Part shown: positions 45,112 through 52,827 of the stretch, in pieces | Layout: each line of letters opens with the position of its first letter | How positions within the stretch are numbered: the first letter of the stretch is position 1 | Source of the DNA: Myxococcus sp. CA023 | GTDB lineage: Bacteria; Myxococcota; Myxococcia; Myxococcales; Myxococcaceae | Direction of reading: 5' to 3' | Length of the DNA: 64,000 nt | Assembly (NCBI RefSeq): GCF_010998615.1 | Contig: NZ_JAAEAH010000039.1 | Span: forward strand, 21,215-85,214 | Position numbers and translations under genes: made by a program | The notes under the pieces: generated by a model | The model's input: only the letters and a program-made list of their open reading frames with translations | Told to the model about the DNA's origin: nothing | Database searches by the model: none

Positions 45112-47577
45112 ATGCCCCACACCTCTCCGTCCCTCGAATCGCTGACCGAACTCTCCACCCTTGAGGGGCTCCTGGCGGAGCGTGGCCTGGATGCGCTCCT
45201 GGCCACCGTCGACGAGGTGCTCGCCGGGACGCCCCCGGACACACGCATCCTCAAGAGCGAAAGCCTGCCGGTCGGCCCCAGGACCTTGCAGGTGCTCCGG
45301 CGCGCGCTCGCGCTCGACGCGGCGTTTCTCCGGGCGCACCCCGAGACGCTCTTCCAATGCCTCTACAACCGCCTGCGCTGGTTCGACGCCCCAGACACGG
45401 CTGCGCACTTCGCGCCCACGGACGCGGGGCCCTGGAGCCACGCGGAAGCGCACCTGTGGAAGCTTGCGGAGCACTGGCGGGGACAGTGGACCGCGCGGGA
45501 GGGCGCGTCCTGGGTCGAATCCCTGCGGCCCCTGCCCGGGGCGCTGGAAGGCAATGACCAGGTCCTGCGGCACGGCGCCCAGGTGCTGTGCGCGGCCTTC
45601 AGTCCTTCGGGCGCCTGGCTCGCCACGGGCTCTTGGGAGGACGGGCGAAACGTCCGCATCTGGGACGTGGCCACCGGGACACTCATCCACCAACTGGCGG
45701 GGCACGAGGGCGAGGTGCGCAGTGTCGCGTGGAGCCCGGACGGGACGCGGCTGGCGTCCGGCTCACGCGACCACGACGCGCGCATCTGGGACGTCGAGAC
45801 GGGCGCGCTTCTCCACGCCATGACACGCCAGGAGGGCCAGGTGACGTCGGTGGCATTCAGCCCGGACGGCCGCTGGCTCGCCGCGGCGAACCTCGGGTGG
45901 CGGGTGCGGCTGTTCGACGTGGCCTCGGGCCGGGAGGTGCGCACGCTCGAAGGGCACGAGCAGTCCGTTTTGACGGTCGCCTTCCACCCCTCCGGCCGGT
46001 GGCTGGCGTCAGGCGCGTCGGACGACACGGTGCGCATCTGGGACCTGGAGACAGGCACGCAGACCGCTCGTATCCGCAGCACCACCTCCGTCTCGTCCGT
46101 GGCCTTCAGCCCGGATGGCGGCTGGCTCGTGCTGACCTCCATGGACGGGCTCATCCAGGTGGAGACGGCAGGCTGGACGCGCGTGCCCGGAGCGCTGGGC
46201 CAGGGCCCCTATTCCCAGATCGCCTGGCTCGAAGGCGCACGACTGGGCGCCCTCGCCTTCAACCGGGTGGAGCTGCTCGACGCGAGAAACGGAGAGGTGC
46301 TTCGGGTGCATCCCTACCCTTCCGACGGCCGTGAGCGCGGCGCCGCCTTCCTTCCGTCCGGCAAGCGTTTCGCGCTGACCGCGGCGAATGGGCGCACACA
46401 TGTCAGCGACCTGGATGCGGACCCCAGCCCTACCCTGCTGGCCGAACAGGACCGCGTCATGAACATGTGGGGACATGCCGAAGGGGCATGGGGCATTACA
46501 CGCCTGCACTCGGAAACGCGCATCATCGATTCACGGGGGCAGGCCACGGCACTGCCTCCCGGCAGTCCGGCGGCATACGCGCAGACCTGGAAGGTCAGTC
46601 CCGACGGCGCATGGCTGGCCCAACCCGAGCTGTCCTCACACGAGCGGCGCTACCGGCTGGGCATCCTGCTGCTCGACGCGCGGAGCCTCGCCCCCGTACG
46701 CACCCTGTTGGCGCCGCCTGGCGAACAGGCCGCGAAGGCCCAGACGCTCCTCGTCGACAAACTTCCGATGGCCTTCTCTCCCGACGGGAAGCTGCTGGCG
46801 GCCGCCATCGAAGAGGGCGCAGTCCACCTCTGGCGCGTGGCGGACGGCACCTTGCTACACAGGCTGCGCGGACCTGGAGGTCCCATCACCTGGGTGGACT
46901 TCACGCCGGATGGCACCTGTGTCGTGTCGGGACATGCGGCCAGCGAACGCGTGTACGCCCACGAGGTCCGGGGCGGTAAGGTCATCGTCAACACCGAAGC
47001 GGCGTTCGAGCCCTCCCCCGCCTATGCGGCGGCGGCCAGCGCGCCCGTCATCGCCGTGGGCCGAGCGTCGGGGGAACTCGCGCTCATCACGCTCCCCACC
47101 GGCACCCAGCAGGTCCTGACAGTGAGCCAGGAGCCCGTCATCGGCCTGGGCCTCTCCGCGGACGGAACGCGCGTGGCGGCCTGCAGCCTGGATGAGTGCG
47201 TGCGGGTCTTCGATGTGCGGACAGGCGCACGCCTGCATGAGCTTCCCCACCCGTCCCTGCCCTTCTCCATCGCGCTGAGCAGCGAGGTGCTCGTCACCCT
47301 GGCCGATGACATGCACACGCGCGTCTTCGACCTCGCCACGGGCGAACTGCGCACGGAGCTCGCTGGAAGTGTCACCACGGATGACTTCGTGTCCCAGCGC
47401 TACTGGGAGACGCTGGGCGAAGGCCCGGTCACCTTCCACATGCAACGAGACACCACGCCCCGGGCCCGCTTCCAGGATGCGATGGAAGAGACTCTCATCC
47501 TGAAGGACGGGCTCGTCCTGGGACGGGGCCGCACCGAGCGGGACTTCTTGTACGTCCTGAAGCTCCACATGCCCTGA
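45112..47577 (+). CDS. WD40 repeat protein
   Basis: The 821-residue protein has a 130-residue helical N-terminal domain of unknown type, then two beta-propellers. Clear WD40 repeats in the first include AGHEGEVRSVAWSPDGTRLA...ARIWDVETG, VTSVAFSPDGRWLAAANLGW and GHEQSVLTVAFHPSGRWLAS ... VRIWDLETG. A second, more diverged propeller spans about residues 430-790 (AFSPDGKLLAAAIEEGAVHL). It is probably a cytoplasmic scaffold; no enzymatic domain is seen. It is divergent from the mazF-like gene. Confidence 0.87.
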   Translation: MPHTSPSLESLTELSTLEGLLAERGLDALLATVDEVLAGTPPDTRILKSESLPVGPRTLQVLRRALALDAAFLRAHPETLFQCLYNRLRWFDAPDTAAHFAPTDAGPWSHAEAHLWKLAEHWRGQWTAREGASWVESLRPLPGALEGNDQVLRHGAQVLCAAFSPSGAWLATGSWEDGRNVRIWDVATGTLIHQLAGHEGEVRSVAWSPDGTRLASGSRDHDARIWDVETGALLHAMTRQEGQVTSVAFSPDGRWLAAANLGWRVRLFDVASGREVRTLEGHEQSVLTVAFHPSGRWLASGASDDTVRIWDLETGTQTARIRSTTSVSSVAFSPDGGWLVLTSMDGLIQVETAGWTRVPGALGQGPYSQIAWLEGARLGALAFNRVELLDARNGEVLRVHPYPSDGRERGAAFLPSGKRFALTAANGRTHVSDLDADPSPTLLAEQDRVMNMWGHAEGAWGITRLHSETRIIDSRGQATALPPGSPAAYAQTWKVSPDGAWLAQPELSSHERRYRLGILLLDARSLAPVRTLLAPPGEQAAKAQTLLVDKLPMAFSPDGKLLAAAIEEGAVHLWRVADGTLLHRLRGPGGPITWVDFTPDGTCVVSGHAASERVYAHEVRGGKVIVNTEAAFEPSPAYAAAASAPVIAVGRASGELALITLPTGTQQVLTVSQEPVIGLGLSADGTRVAACSLDECVRVFDVRTGARLHELPHPSLPFSIALSSEVLVTLADDMHTRVFDLATGELRTELAGSVTTDDFVSQRYWETLGEGPVTFHMQRDTTPRARFQDAMEETLILKDGLVLGRGRTERDFLYVLKLHMP

Positions 47578-47596
47578 GCATCAGGAACCAGCGGAA

Positions 47597-47631
47597 GCCT
47601 CTCTCCCCGCTCTGCTGAGCCAGAGAGAGGC
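47597..47631. terminator. Hairpin between convergent genes
   Basis: An 8-bp stem (GCCTCTCT / AGAGAGGC) with a 19-base loop lies 20 bases after the WD40 gene and 15 before the end of the cysteine-rich lipoprotein gene. No U tract. Confidence 0.4.
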
Positions 47632-47646
47632 CCCGCGACCTACGTG

Positions 47647-47967
47647 CTAGCAGTCCTTCCAATCCGCACCCGCATAGCCCAGCCCCCGCTTCGCGCACTG
47701 GTACTTTCCGTGGTTGCGGCAGTTGCCATACACGACATTGGGATAGGGACCTCTCCAGACGTTATCGGAGCACCGGATGAAGCAGCAGGCCTTGAGGGCG
47801 CTGACCGTTCCATCCTCGGTGCTGGGGTCCTCCTGTTCCAGGTACTGCTCTGGAATGGCGATGGACTCCTGCGACTCCTGCGACTCCTCGGGCAGCGGGC
47901 CACCACACCCCACGGATAACAGCGCCCCCATCCACAGCGGCAACATGCTCTTCATTTGATTTCTCAT
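47647..47967 (-). CDS. Cysteine-rich lipoprotein A
   Basis: The 106-residue protein has a lipoprotein signal (WMGALLSVGCG), an acidic linker with a duplicated ESQ unit (EESQESQES), then a 50-residue module with six Cys: CC-x3-C-x16-C-x7-C-x14-C, ending with the last Cys at the C-terminus. Between the third and fourth Cys is a W-x-G-P-[YF]-P motif. It is a paralogue of the next gene upstream. The module looks like a small disulfide-locked domain on the surface; function unknown. ATG 47967 preferred (GAGG upstream), 47955 possible. Confidence 0.75.
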   Translation of the reverse strand: MRNQMKSMLPLWMGALLSVGCGGPLPEESQESQESIAIPEQYLEQEDPSTEDGTVSALKACCFIRCSDNVWRGPYPNVVYGNCRNHGKYQCAKRGLGYAGADWKDC

Positions 47968-48005
47968 GATTTCAGCCCTCACGTGTCCTTGCACATCCCC
48001 AATGG

Positions 48006-48320
48006 CTAGCAGCTCCGCCAGGCGTGCCCTTGATAGGTGAGCTTCTTCTGCGGGCAGTAGTACCTGCCGTACTTCGCGCACAGGTCGTACTTGATGGAGG
48101 GAAAGGGCCCGTACCAGGTCCCGCTGCACTTGACGTTGCAACAGATGGCGGCACTCTCGACTTCGCCCTCACCGAGATACTCAGCGGGAATCCCTGGCGG
48201 GGAGGATTCCTCCTCGACCGGTTCGCCCGGCTGCGTTGCCTCTCCGTCGGCGGGGCCGCATCCCACCAACAGCACCACGCCAGCAATCCACGCGAACCAA
48301 CGTCCATGGCCATTCTTCAT
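48006..48320 (-). CDS. Cysteine-rich lipoprotein B
   Basis: A 104-residue paralogue of the preceding entry, 38 bases upstream of it on the same strand. It has a lipoprotein signal (WIAGVVLLVGCGP), an acidic/Pro linker (EEESSPPGIPAEYLGE) and the same six-Cys module CC-x3-C-x15-C-x7-C-x14-C with WYGPFPSIKY in the matching place. Shared positions beyond Cys include W-x-G-P-x-P, Y, Y-x-C and L-x-Y-x-G-x-x-W. Likely a recent tandem duplication. GGAGGATTCC lies just before the ATG at 48320. Confidence 0.77.
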   Translation of the reverse strand: MKNGHGRWFAWIAGVVLLVGCGPADGEATQPGEPVEEESSPPGIPAEYLGEGEVESAAICCNVKCSGTWYGPFPSIKYDLCAKYGRYYCPQKKLTYQGHAWRSC

Positions 48321-48689
48321 GGAATCCTCCCAGGCTCAATCCAGACAAGAAGGCCGCGAGCCACCGGCCTCCTGTCTATTGGACCGAATCGAGGTTCCAG
48401 ACGTTCCCGCCCCGCCCCTGCGTCATTCCAAACCAAACAAGACAGACAAGCTCCGTGCAGAAGCCTCCAGTCCGCTGCGACTTCCCGACTGGAGCATGAA
48501 ATGACATCAGCCCCTCTCAAAGCCTCAATCTATGACGCGGCGGCATTCCGGATTCCCTCCACCCAAGAATGCGGGATGGCGCGGACGTGGGCCAAGGGGC
48601 GCACCTTCCCCCGCCCCCCAATCCCCCTCCGAAGACGCGCGTTTCCAGGGGCATGCAATAGCCCCACCGGCGCGTTGACGACGGACGAG

Positions 48690-49075
48690 GGAGCGAACCC
48701 GGCCCCCAGACCATGGCGCTCCAAGAAGGGAGATTCAGGGTCTTCAGCCGGACGGACGCGCTGGTCGAGCCCTGGATGGCATGGAGGAAGTGAGTCGAGA
48801 CGCTGGTGGTGCGCTGCTGCATCACCACGCACAGCATCCCCTCCGCACCGATGACAGGCTCACCATTGAGGATGGAGGTGCCGACGTCGGGCTGTTGGAT
48901 GCTCCAGGCATTGGCCGCCGTGCGGGCCGCCACGCGGAAGCGCCCTGTCTGACCGTTGGCGAAGACGACGACAGGCGGCTGGCCTTGCGCCGGGCTGAGC
49001 GCGATGCCCCGGCCCGAGGCATCGAAAACCAGTTCGCCGCGCGGCCACCACGTTGGCAACAGCCCACTTTTTCAT
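48690..49075 (-). pseudogene. Broken secreted-protein gene
   Basis: A start at 49075 (AGGAA seven bases upstream) opens with MKKWAVANVVA, like a signal peptide, but soon needs a frameshift to continue in the frame that reads LVFDASGRGIALSPAQGQPP, VVVFANGQTGRFRVAARTAA and SILNGEPVIGAEGMLCVVMQ. Near 48700 another shift appears to be needed (VVNAPVGLLHAPG in a third frame). The middle part looks like beta-propeller blades. So this seems to be a decayed gene. The stretch from 48321 to about 48690 holds nothing I recognise. Confidence 0.4.
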
Positions 49076-49202
49076 CGGTGAATTCCTCGTCGAGCGCCGT
49101 CGAGCACCGCTCGCCAGACCTTGGGGGTGTCCCCGCTTGCGCCCGCCCTTCACCCCAGGCATCATTTCAGTGAACAGGCTCACCGAAACAATGGGGGAGG
49201 CC

Positions 49203-49952
49203 ATGGCGACGCGGAACAAGGCCGGAGCGACGGGCGGGCCCAAGCGGGGACGCCCCCGAGGCCGGACGGAGCAGGGCCACGAGACGCGCCAACGGCTGTA
49301 TGCGACCGCGCTGGGGTTCATCTCTACGCGGGGCTACGAGGCCACCCATCTGCGGGACATCGCCAAGAAGGCGGGGGTGAGCGTTGGCCTGCTGTACCGG
49401 TACTTTCCCAGCAAGCGCGCCATCGTTCTGGCGCTGTACGACGAGTTGTCCTCGGCGTATGCGGCGCGCGCCGAGGCGCTGCCCACCGGCTCCTGGCGGG
49501 AGCGCTTCCTGTTCGCGCTCCGGGCCAGCCTTGGCGTGCTCGGGCCGCACCACGAGGTGCTCAAGGCGCTGATTCCCGTGCTCGTGGGCGGAGAAGAGGA
49601 CGGCCTGTTCGCGCCGCAGACGGCGTTCTCCCGGCAGCGGGTCCAGGCCGTCTTTGAAGACGCCGTCGCGGGCGCCACGGACGTCCCGAGCAACGCCACG
49701 GTGGCCCATGCACTGGGCCGGTTGCTCTACGTCGCGCATCTGGCCGTGGTGCTGTGGTGGCTGCTCGACAAGAGCCCACGTCAGCGCGCCACCGAGGGCC
49801 TGGTATCGATGCTGGTGCGCCTGCTGCCCCCTGCGGCGCTCCTGCTCCGGCTGCCCGGTGCCGGAAGCATGGTCCTGGGCGCGGACACCCTCTGCCGGCA
49901 GGCGCTCTTTGGCGAGCCGGCGCGTGCCCAGGCGGGAGAGGCGACGCGATGA
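49203..49952 (+). CDS. TetR-family regulator of the desaturase gene
   Basis: The 249-residue protein has a basic N-terminus (GGPKRGRPRGR) and a TetR helix-turn-helix (HLRDIAKKAGVSVGLLYRYF). The C-terminal ligand-binding part is long and hydrophobic (RLLYVAHLAVVLWWLLDKSP), consistent with an acyl-chain-type ligand. Its stop overlaps the start of the acyl-CoA desaturase gene (ATGA), so both are co-transcribed and the regulator probably senses membrane lipid or acyl-CoA composition (inference, as for DesT-like regulators). The start at 49203 follows GGGGGAGG closely; an ATG at 49191 is possible. Confidence 0.85.
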   Translation: MATRNKAGATGGPKRGRPRGRTEQGHETRQRLYATALGFISTRGYEATHLRDIAKKAGVSVGLLYRYFPSKRAIVLALYDELSSAYAARAEALPTGSWRERFLFALRASLGVLGPHHEVLKALIPVLVGGEEDGLFAPQTAFSRQRVQAVFEDAVAGATDVPSNATVAHALGRLLYVAHLAVVLWWLLDKSPRQRATEGLVSMLVRLLPPAALLLRLPGAGSMVLGADTLCRQALFGEPARAQAGEATR

Positions 49953-50851
49953 ATACCGCGGCGCTGGGACATCCCGAGGTCTCCCTGAACGGGAAAGGCG
50001 CAGGAGTGCCGCGCGCGAGCACCGCATCCCTGGTGCCTCCCAAGGTGGGCCGCTTGCGCTTCGATGCGGCGCGAACGCTGTGGCTCTGGGGCATGCTCAT
50101 CCCCGGTGTCACCGTGGGGTTCGCGGCGGCGACGCCCACCACGGTGGCGGTGTCGCTCCTGCTCACCTTCGCGACGCTCTGCCTGGGACACTCGGCGGGC
50201 CTGCATCGCGGCGTCATCCACCGCACCTACGAGGCGGGACCTCTCACACGCGGCGTGCTCGCGTACCTGTTCGTGCTGAGCGGGCTCGGCGGCCCCCTGT
50301 CGTGGGCACGCCTGCACGCGGTGCGCGACTACTGGCAGAACCGCCCCGACTGTCCGCCCTACTTCGCCTATGAGCACTCGATGGCCCGCGACTTCGGCTG
50401 GAACCTGCACCTGCGCTTCGAGCCCGCGGATGACCGGGCCCTGGCACGGCTTCCTCCAGACGTATTGACGGACCGGTGGCTGTGCTTCCTCGAGCGCACG
50501 TGGCCGCTCCACGTGCTCGGGCTGGCGGGGGTGGTGCTCGCGGTGCTGGGCTCCGAGGCCGTGGCCCTCTGCGTTTGCGCCCGCACGGCCGCCGGCATCC
50601 TCGGACACTGGGCCGTGGGCTACGCGGCCCATGTCTGGGGAGAGCGGCGCTACGCCCTGCCGGGCGCGGCGGAGAGCGGTACGAACATCTGGGTGCTTGG
50701 CGTGCTGTCGTTCGGCGAGGGCTTCCACAACAACCACCACGCCTTCCCAGGCTCCGCGCGAATGGGCCAGAAGGCGCACGAGTTGGACCTGGGGTGGTGG
50801 GTCATCCGAGGGCTTCGTCGGCTGGGGCTCGTGCGTGATGTACGCACTTGA
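49949..50851 (+). CDS. Acyl-CoA (delta-9-type) fatty acid desaturase
   Basis: The 300-residue membrane enzyme has two pairs of helices and histidine boxes of the stearoyl-CoA desaturase family: HSAGLHRGVIH near residue 75 and HNNHHAFPGSARMG near residue 265. The canonical middle H-x-x-H-H box is replaced by WARLHAVRDYWQNRPDCPPY, where animals have W-x-x-x-H-R-x-H-H, so at least one metal-binding box is altered. It may use another geometry or be a diverged member. It is translationally coupled to the preceding TetR regulator. Substrate: probably acyl-CoA or phospholipid acyl chains. Confidence 0.82.
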   Translation: MNTAALGHPEVSLNGKGAGVPRASTASLVPPKVGRLRFDAARTLWLWGMLIPGVTVGFAAATPTTVAVSLLLTFATLCLGHSAGLHRGVIHRTYEAGPLTRGVLAYLFVLSGLGGPLSWARLHAVRDYWQNRPDCPPYFAYEHSMARDFGWNLHLRFEPADDRALARLPPDVLTDRWLCFLERTWPLHVLGLAGVVLAVLGSEAVALCVCARTAAGILGHWAVGYAAHVWGERRYALPGAAESGTNIWVLGVLSFGEGFHNNHHAFPGSARMGQKAHELDLGWWVIRGLRRLGLVRDVRT

Positions 50852-50909
50852 GCGAAGCGCCGGGCTACTTCACGCTCAGCACGGCGGATTGAACCGAGGA
50901 ACACGGCGA

Positions 50910-50934
50910 GGCTTCCGGGCGCTGCATGGAAGCC
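50910..50934. terminator. Hairpin between convergent genes
   Basis: The stem GGCTTCC / GGAAGCC (7 bp, 11-base loop) lies between the desaturase gene and the DUF1801 gene. No T run follows. Confidence 0.4.
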
Positions 50935-50966
50935 CCCGCGTCAGGTGGCCCTCGACACCGGAGCGC

Positions 50967-51356
50967 TCACTGCGAGGTCGCTTCCATCCACTGGACCACG
51001 ACCTGGCACAGCGCCTTCTTCTTCGCCTTCACCTCCGCCAGGTCGCGAAGCGTGACGATGGCGCGGTCCGGGGCGGCCCACTGCAGCAGGCCACTGGCGT
51101 CCTCGAAGGAGAAGCCTTGCGTCGCCTTCACCTTCGCGCCCCGGTGGAAGATGAGCTGAACGCAATCCTTGGGCTTCAGCTTGAATGTCACCCGGTCATC
51201 ACCATTGAAGCAGAAGCTTGGCGCGTTCCACTTGATGCGCTCCGCGATGCCCGGATGCGCGGCCAGGATGGCGGTGCGCAGGCTTTCGACTTCGTCCTTC
51301 CGGGCATGTTCGAGCTCCTGCATGAATCGTTCGACTTCTTCGGACCGGTTCGACAC
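50967..51356 (-). CDS. DUF1801 domain protein
   Basis: The 129-residue protein is a single DUF1801 domain (LRTAILAAHPGIAERIKWNA, PSFCFNGDDRVTFKLKPKD, LQWAAPDRAIVTL). It is related to each half of the double-domain protein at 14.8-15.7 kb. I choose the GTG at 51356 because GAGAGGCGACGC directly precedes it; an ATG at 51386 has no ribosome binding site. The function of the family is not established. Confidence 0.78.
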   Translation of the reverse strand: MSNRSEEVERFMQELEHARKDEVESLRTAILAAHPGIAERIKWNAPSFCFNGDDRVTFKLKPKDCVQLIFHRGAKVKATQGFSFEDASGLLQWAAPDRAIVTLRDLAEVKAKKKALCQVVVQWMEATSQ

Positions 51357-51422
51357 GCGCGTCGCCTCTCTCCAGCACCATGACATTTCGAGCGGGCTGG
51401 TGGACGCGGCATAACCCGGCCC

Positions 51423-51525
51423 ATGCGCGAAGTCAGCAGCCAGCACTTGGTGCAGCAACTCCGCGACCTCGGCGTGCGGGAGGACTGCGACCTCGTGGTG
51501 CACACGTCCTTCCAAGGATGCAGGG
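51423..51525 (+). pseudogene. Remnant of an AAC(3)-type aminoglycoside acetyltransferase gene
   Basis: The reading MREVSSQHLVQQLRDLGV then REDCDLVVHTSFQ matches the N-terminus of AAC(3)/antibiotic N-acetyltransferases (L-R-x-L-G-V-R-x-G-D-x-[VL]-[LM]-V-H-[SA]-S). After about 33 codons the similarity ends in front of the next gene, which has its own strong ribosome binding site. Only the beginning survives. Confidence 0.5.
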
Positions 51526-51586
51526 CGAGTCAGGGGTCTGGTGTATGGAGCCTCGTCCCCCGTCGTACCCCCAGGAGGAATCATCG

Positions 51587-52612
51587 ATGCGTCGTCTTGT
51601 TCCAGCCCTTCTCTCCGCGAGCCTGATGGTCGGATGTGGTCCCACCGGCTCCGAGTCCGAGCCGTCTTCTTCGTCCACGGAGCACCAGGACGCGCCGCTC
51701 ACCACCACGGACGTGGACGTGGCCCCCGAGTGTCAGGGCCTGCTCACCTTCGTCAACACGGCCTCTCTGTCCACGCTGGACGCATACCTCCCCAGTGACG
51801 TCGCCCAGAACCTCGTCGGCTACCGCGCGACGGCGCCCTTCTCCACGTTGGCGGAGGTGTCCGAGGTCCGGGGTGTCGGTCCGGTGCGCCTGACTCAAAT
51901 CGAGGGTGGCGCCCGCGCGCTGGGCTACATCACCAGCACCTGCGCCGGCATCCTGGACGAGCTCGCGCTCTCCACCGATGACGCCGCGGCCTTGGTCAAC
52001 CTGGTGAACACCATCGACAGCAGCGCGTTGTACGCCGTCCTGCCGTACGCGTGGAACGGCGCGACGAACCTCCTCAACCTGCGGCCCTTCGCGTCGGCGC
52101 AGGCCATCTCCGAGGTGACTGGCATCGGCGCGGTCAGCCTGCGCAACCTCCGCAACGCGGCCACGCAAGGCTACGCCCTGACGGCGCTCATCGCCGCGGT
52201 GAACGCGCAGGAGGAGAGCCTGTGGACCTCCCGACTGAGCCAGAACTTCAACGTGGAGGACGTGATTGCCGGCGCCCACGGCAACGACCAGTTCAAGAGC
52301 GCGCAGTGCTTCGGCATCGACCCCAGCCTCTTCCCCAACGAGCACTGGGAGGTCCGTTCGCAGCTGGCCACGGGCACCGAGGTCGTCAACCAGGTCGCCA
52401 GCACGGTCGACTACGCGGACCGCAACGAGCCGCTGCCGGACGCGCTCATCACCGACGGCCTGGCGGAGCTCCAGGCGAGCACCGCCGGTGGCACGTTCAA
52501 GGGGTGCTACATCAGCTACGGCAAGGGCCCCTGGGCCGGCATCCAGGTCACCTTCTTCATCGACACGGTGACGGGCTACCGCGTGCTGACGGAGCAGCAC
52601 TGGGTGGAGTAA
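51587..52612 (+). CDS. Lipoprotein with two ComEA-like helix-hairpin-helix domains
   Basis: The 341-residue protein has a lipoprotein signal (LLSASLMVGCGP) and a Ser/Glu spacer. Residues about 48-115 match a ComEA HhH domain: LLTFVNTASLSTLDAYLPSD, PFSTLAEVSEVRGVGPVRLT. Residues about 130-200 are a second copy (LVNLVNTIDSSALYAVLPYA, ISEVTGIGAVSLRNLRNAA). V-N-T-A-S and the G-[VI]-G hairpin are the DNA-backbone binding elements in ComEA. The C-terminal 130 residues are of unknown type (VTFFIDTVTGYRVLTEQHWV). AGGAGGA precedes the ATG. A surface DNA-binding role is inferred from the domain only. Confidence 0.8.
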   Translation: MRRLVPALLSASLMVGCGPTGSESEPSSSSTEHQDAPLTTTDVDVAPECQGLLTFVNTASLSTLDAYLPSDVAQNLVGYRATAPFSTLAEVSEVRGVGPVRLTQIEGGARALGYITSTCAGILDELALSTDDAAALVNLVNTIDSSALYAVLPYAWNGATNLLNLRPFASAQAISEVTGIGAVSLRNLRNAATQGYALTALIAAVNAQEESLWTSRLSQNFNVEDVIAGAHGNDQFKSAQCFGIDPSLFPNEHWEVRSQLATGTEVVNQVASTVDYADRNEPLPDALITDGLAELQASTAGGTFKGCYISYGKGPWAGIQVTFFIDTVTGYRVLTEQHWVE

Positions 52613-52771
52613 GCCAGCTCTTCGCCGCGCGTGGGGTGAAGACCATCACCTGCTTCGCGCCGAAGCACGCCTTGGTCGCACTGGAGTTGCGAATCCACAT
52701 CAGCGCGCCATGGCGGGTCACCACGTCGAGCAGGTTCGACTCCGTGGTCGTCTAGGCCCCAGGAACGCGAA

Positions 52772-52801
52772 GCCCCCTGTCACCCACGAGTGACAGGGGG
52801 C
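52772..52801. terminator. Strong bidirectional terminator
   Basis: A perfect 12-bp stem (GCCCCCTGTCAC / GTGACAGGGGGC) with loop CCACGA lies between the convergent HhH-lipoprotein and protease genes. It is the strongest hairpin I found in the window. Confidence 0.75.
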
Positions 52802-52827
52802 CTCTCAAGCGGAGAGCTGGCGCGGGA

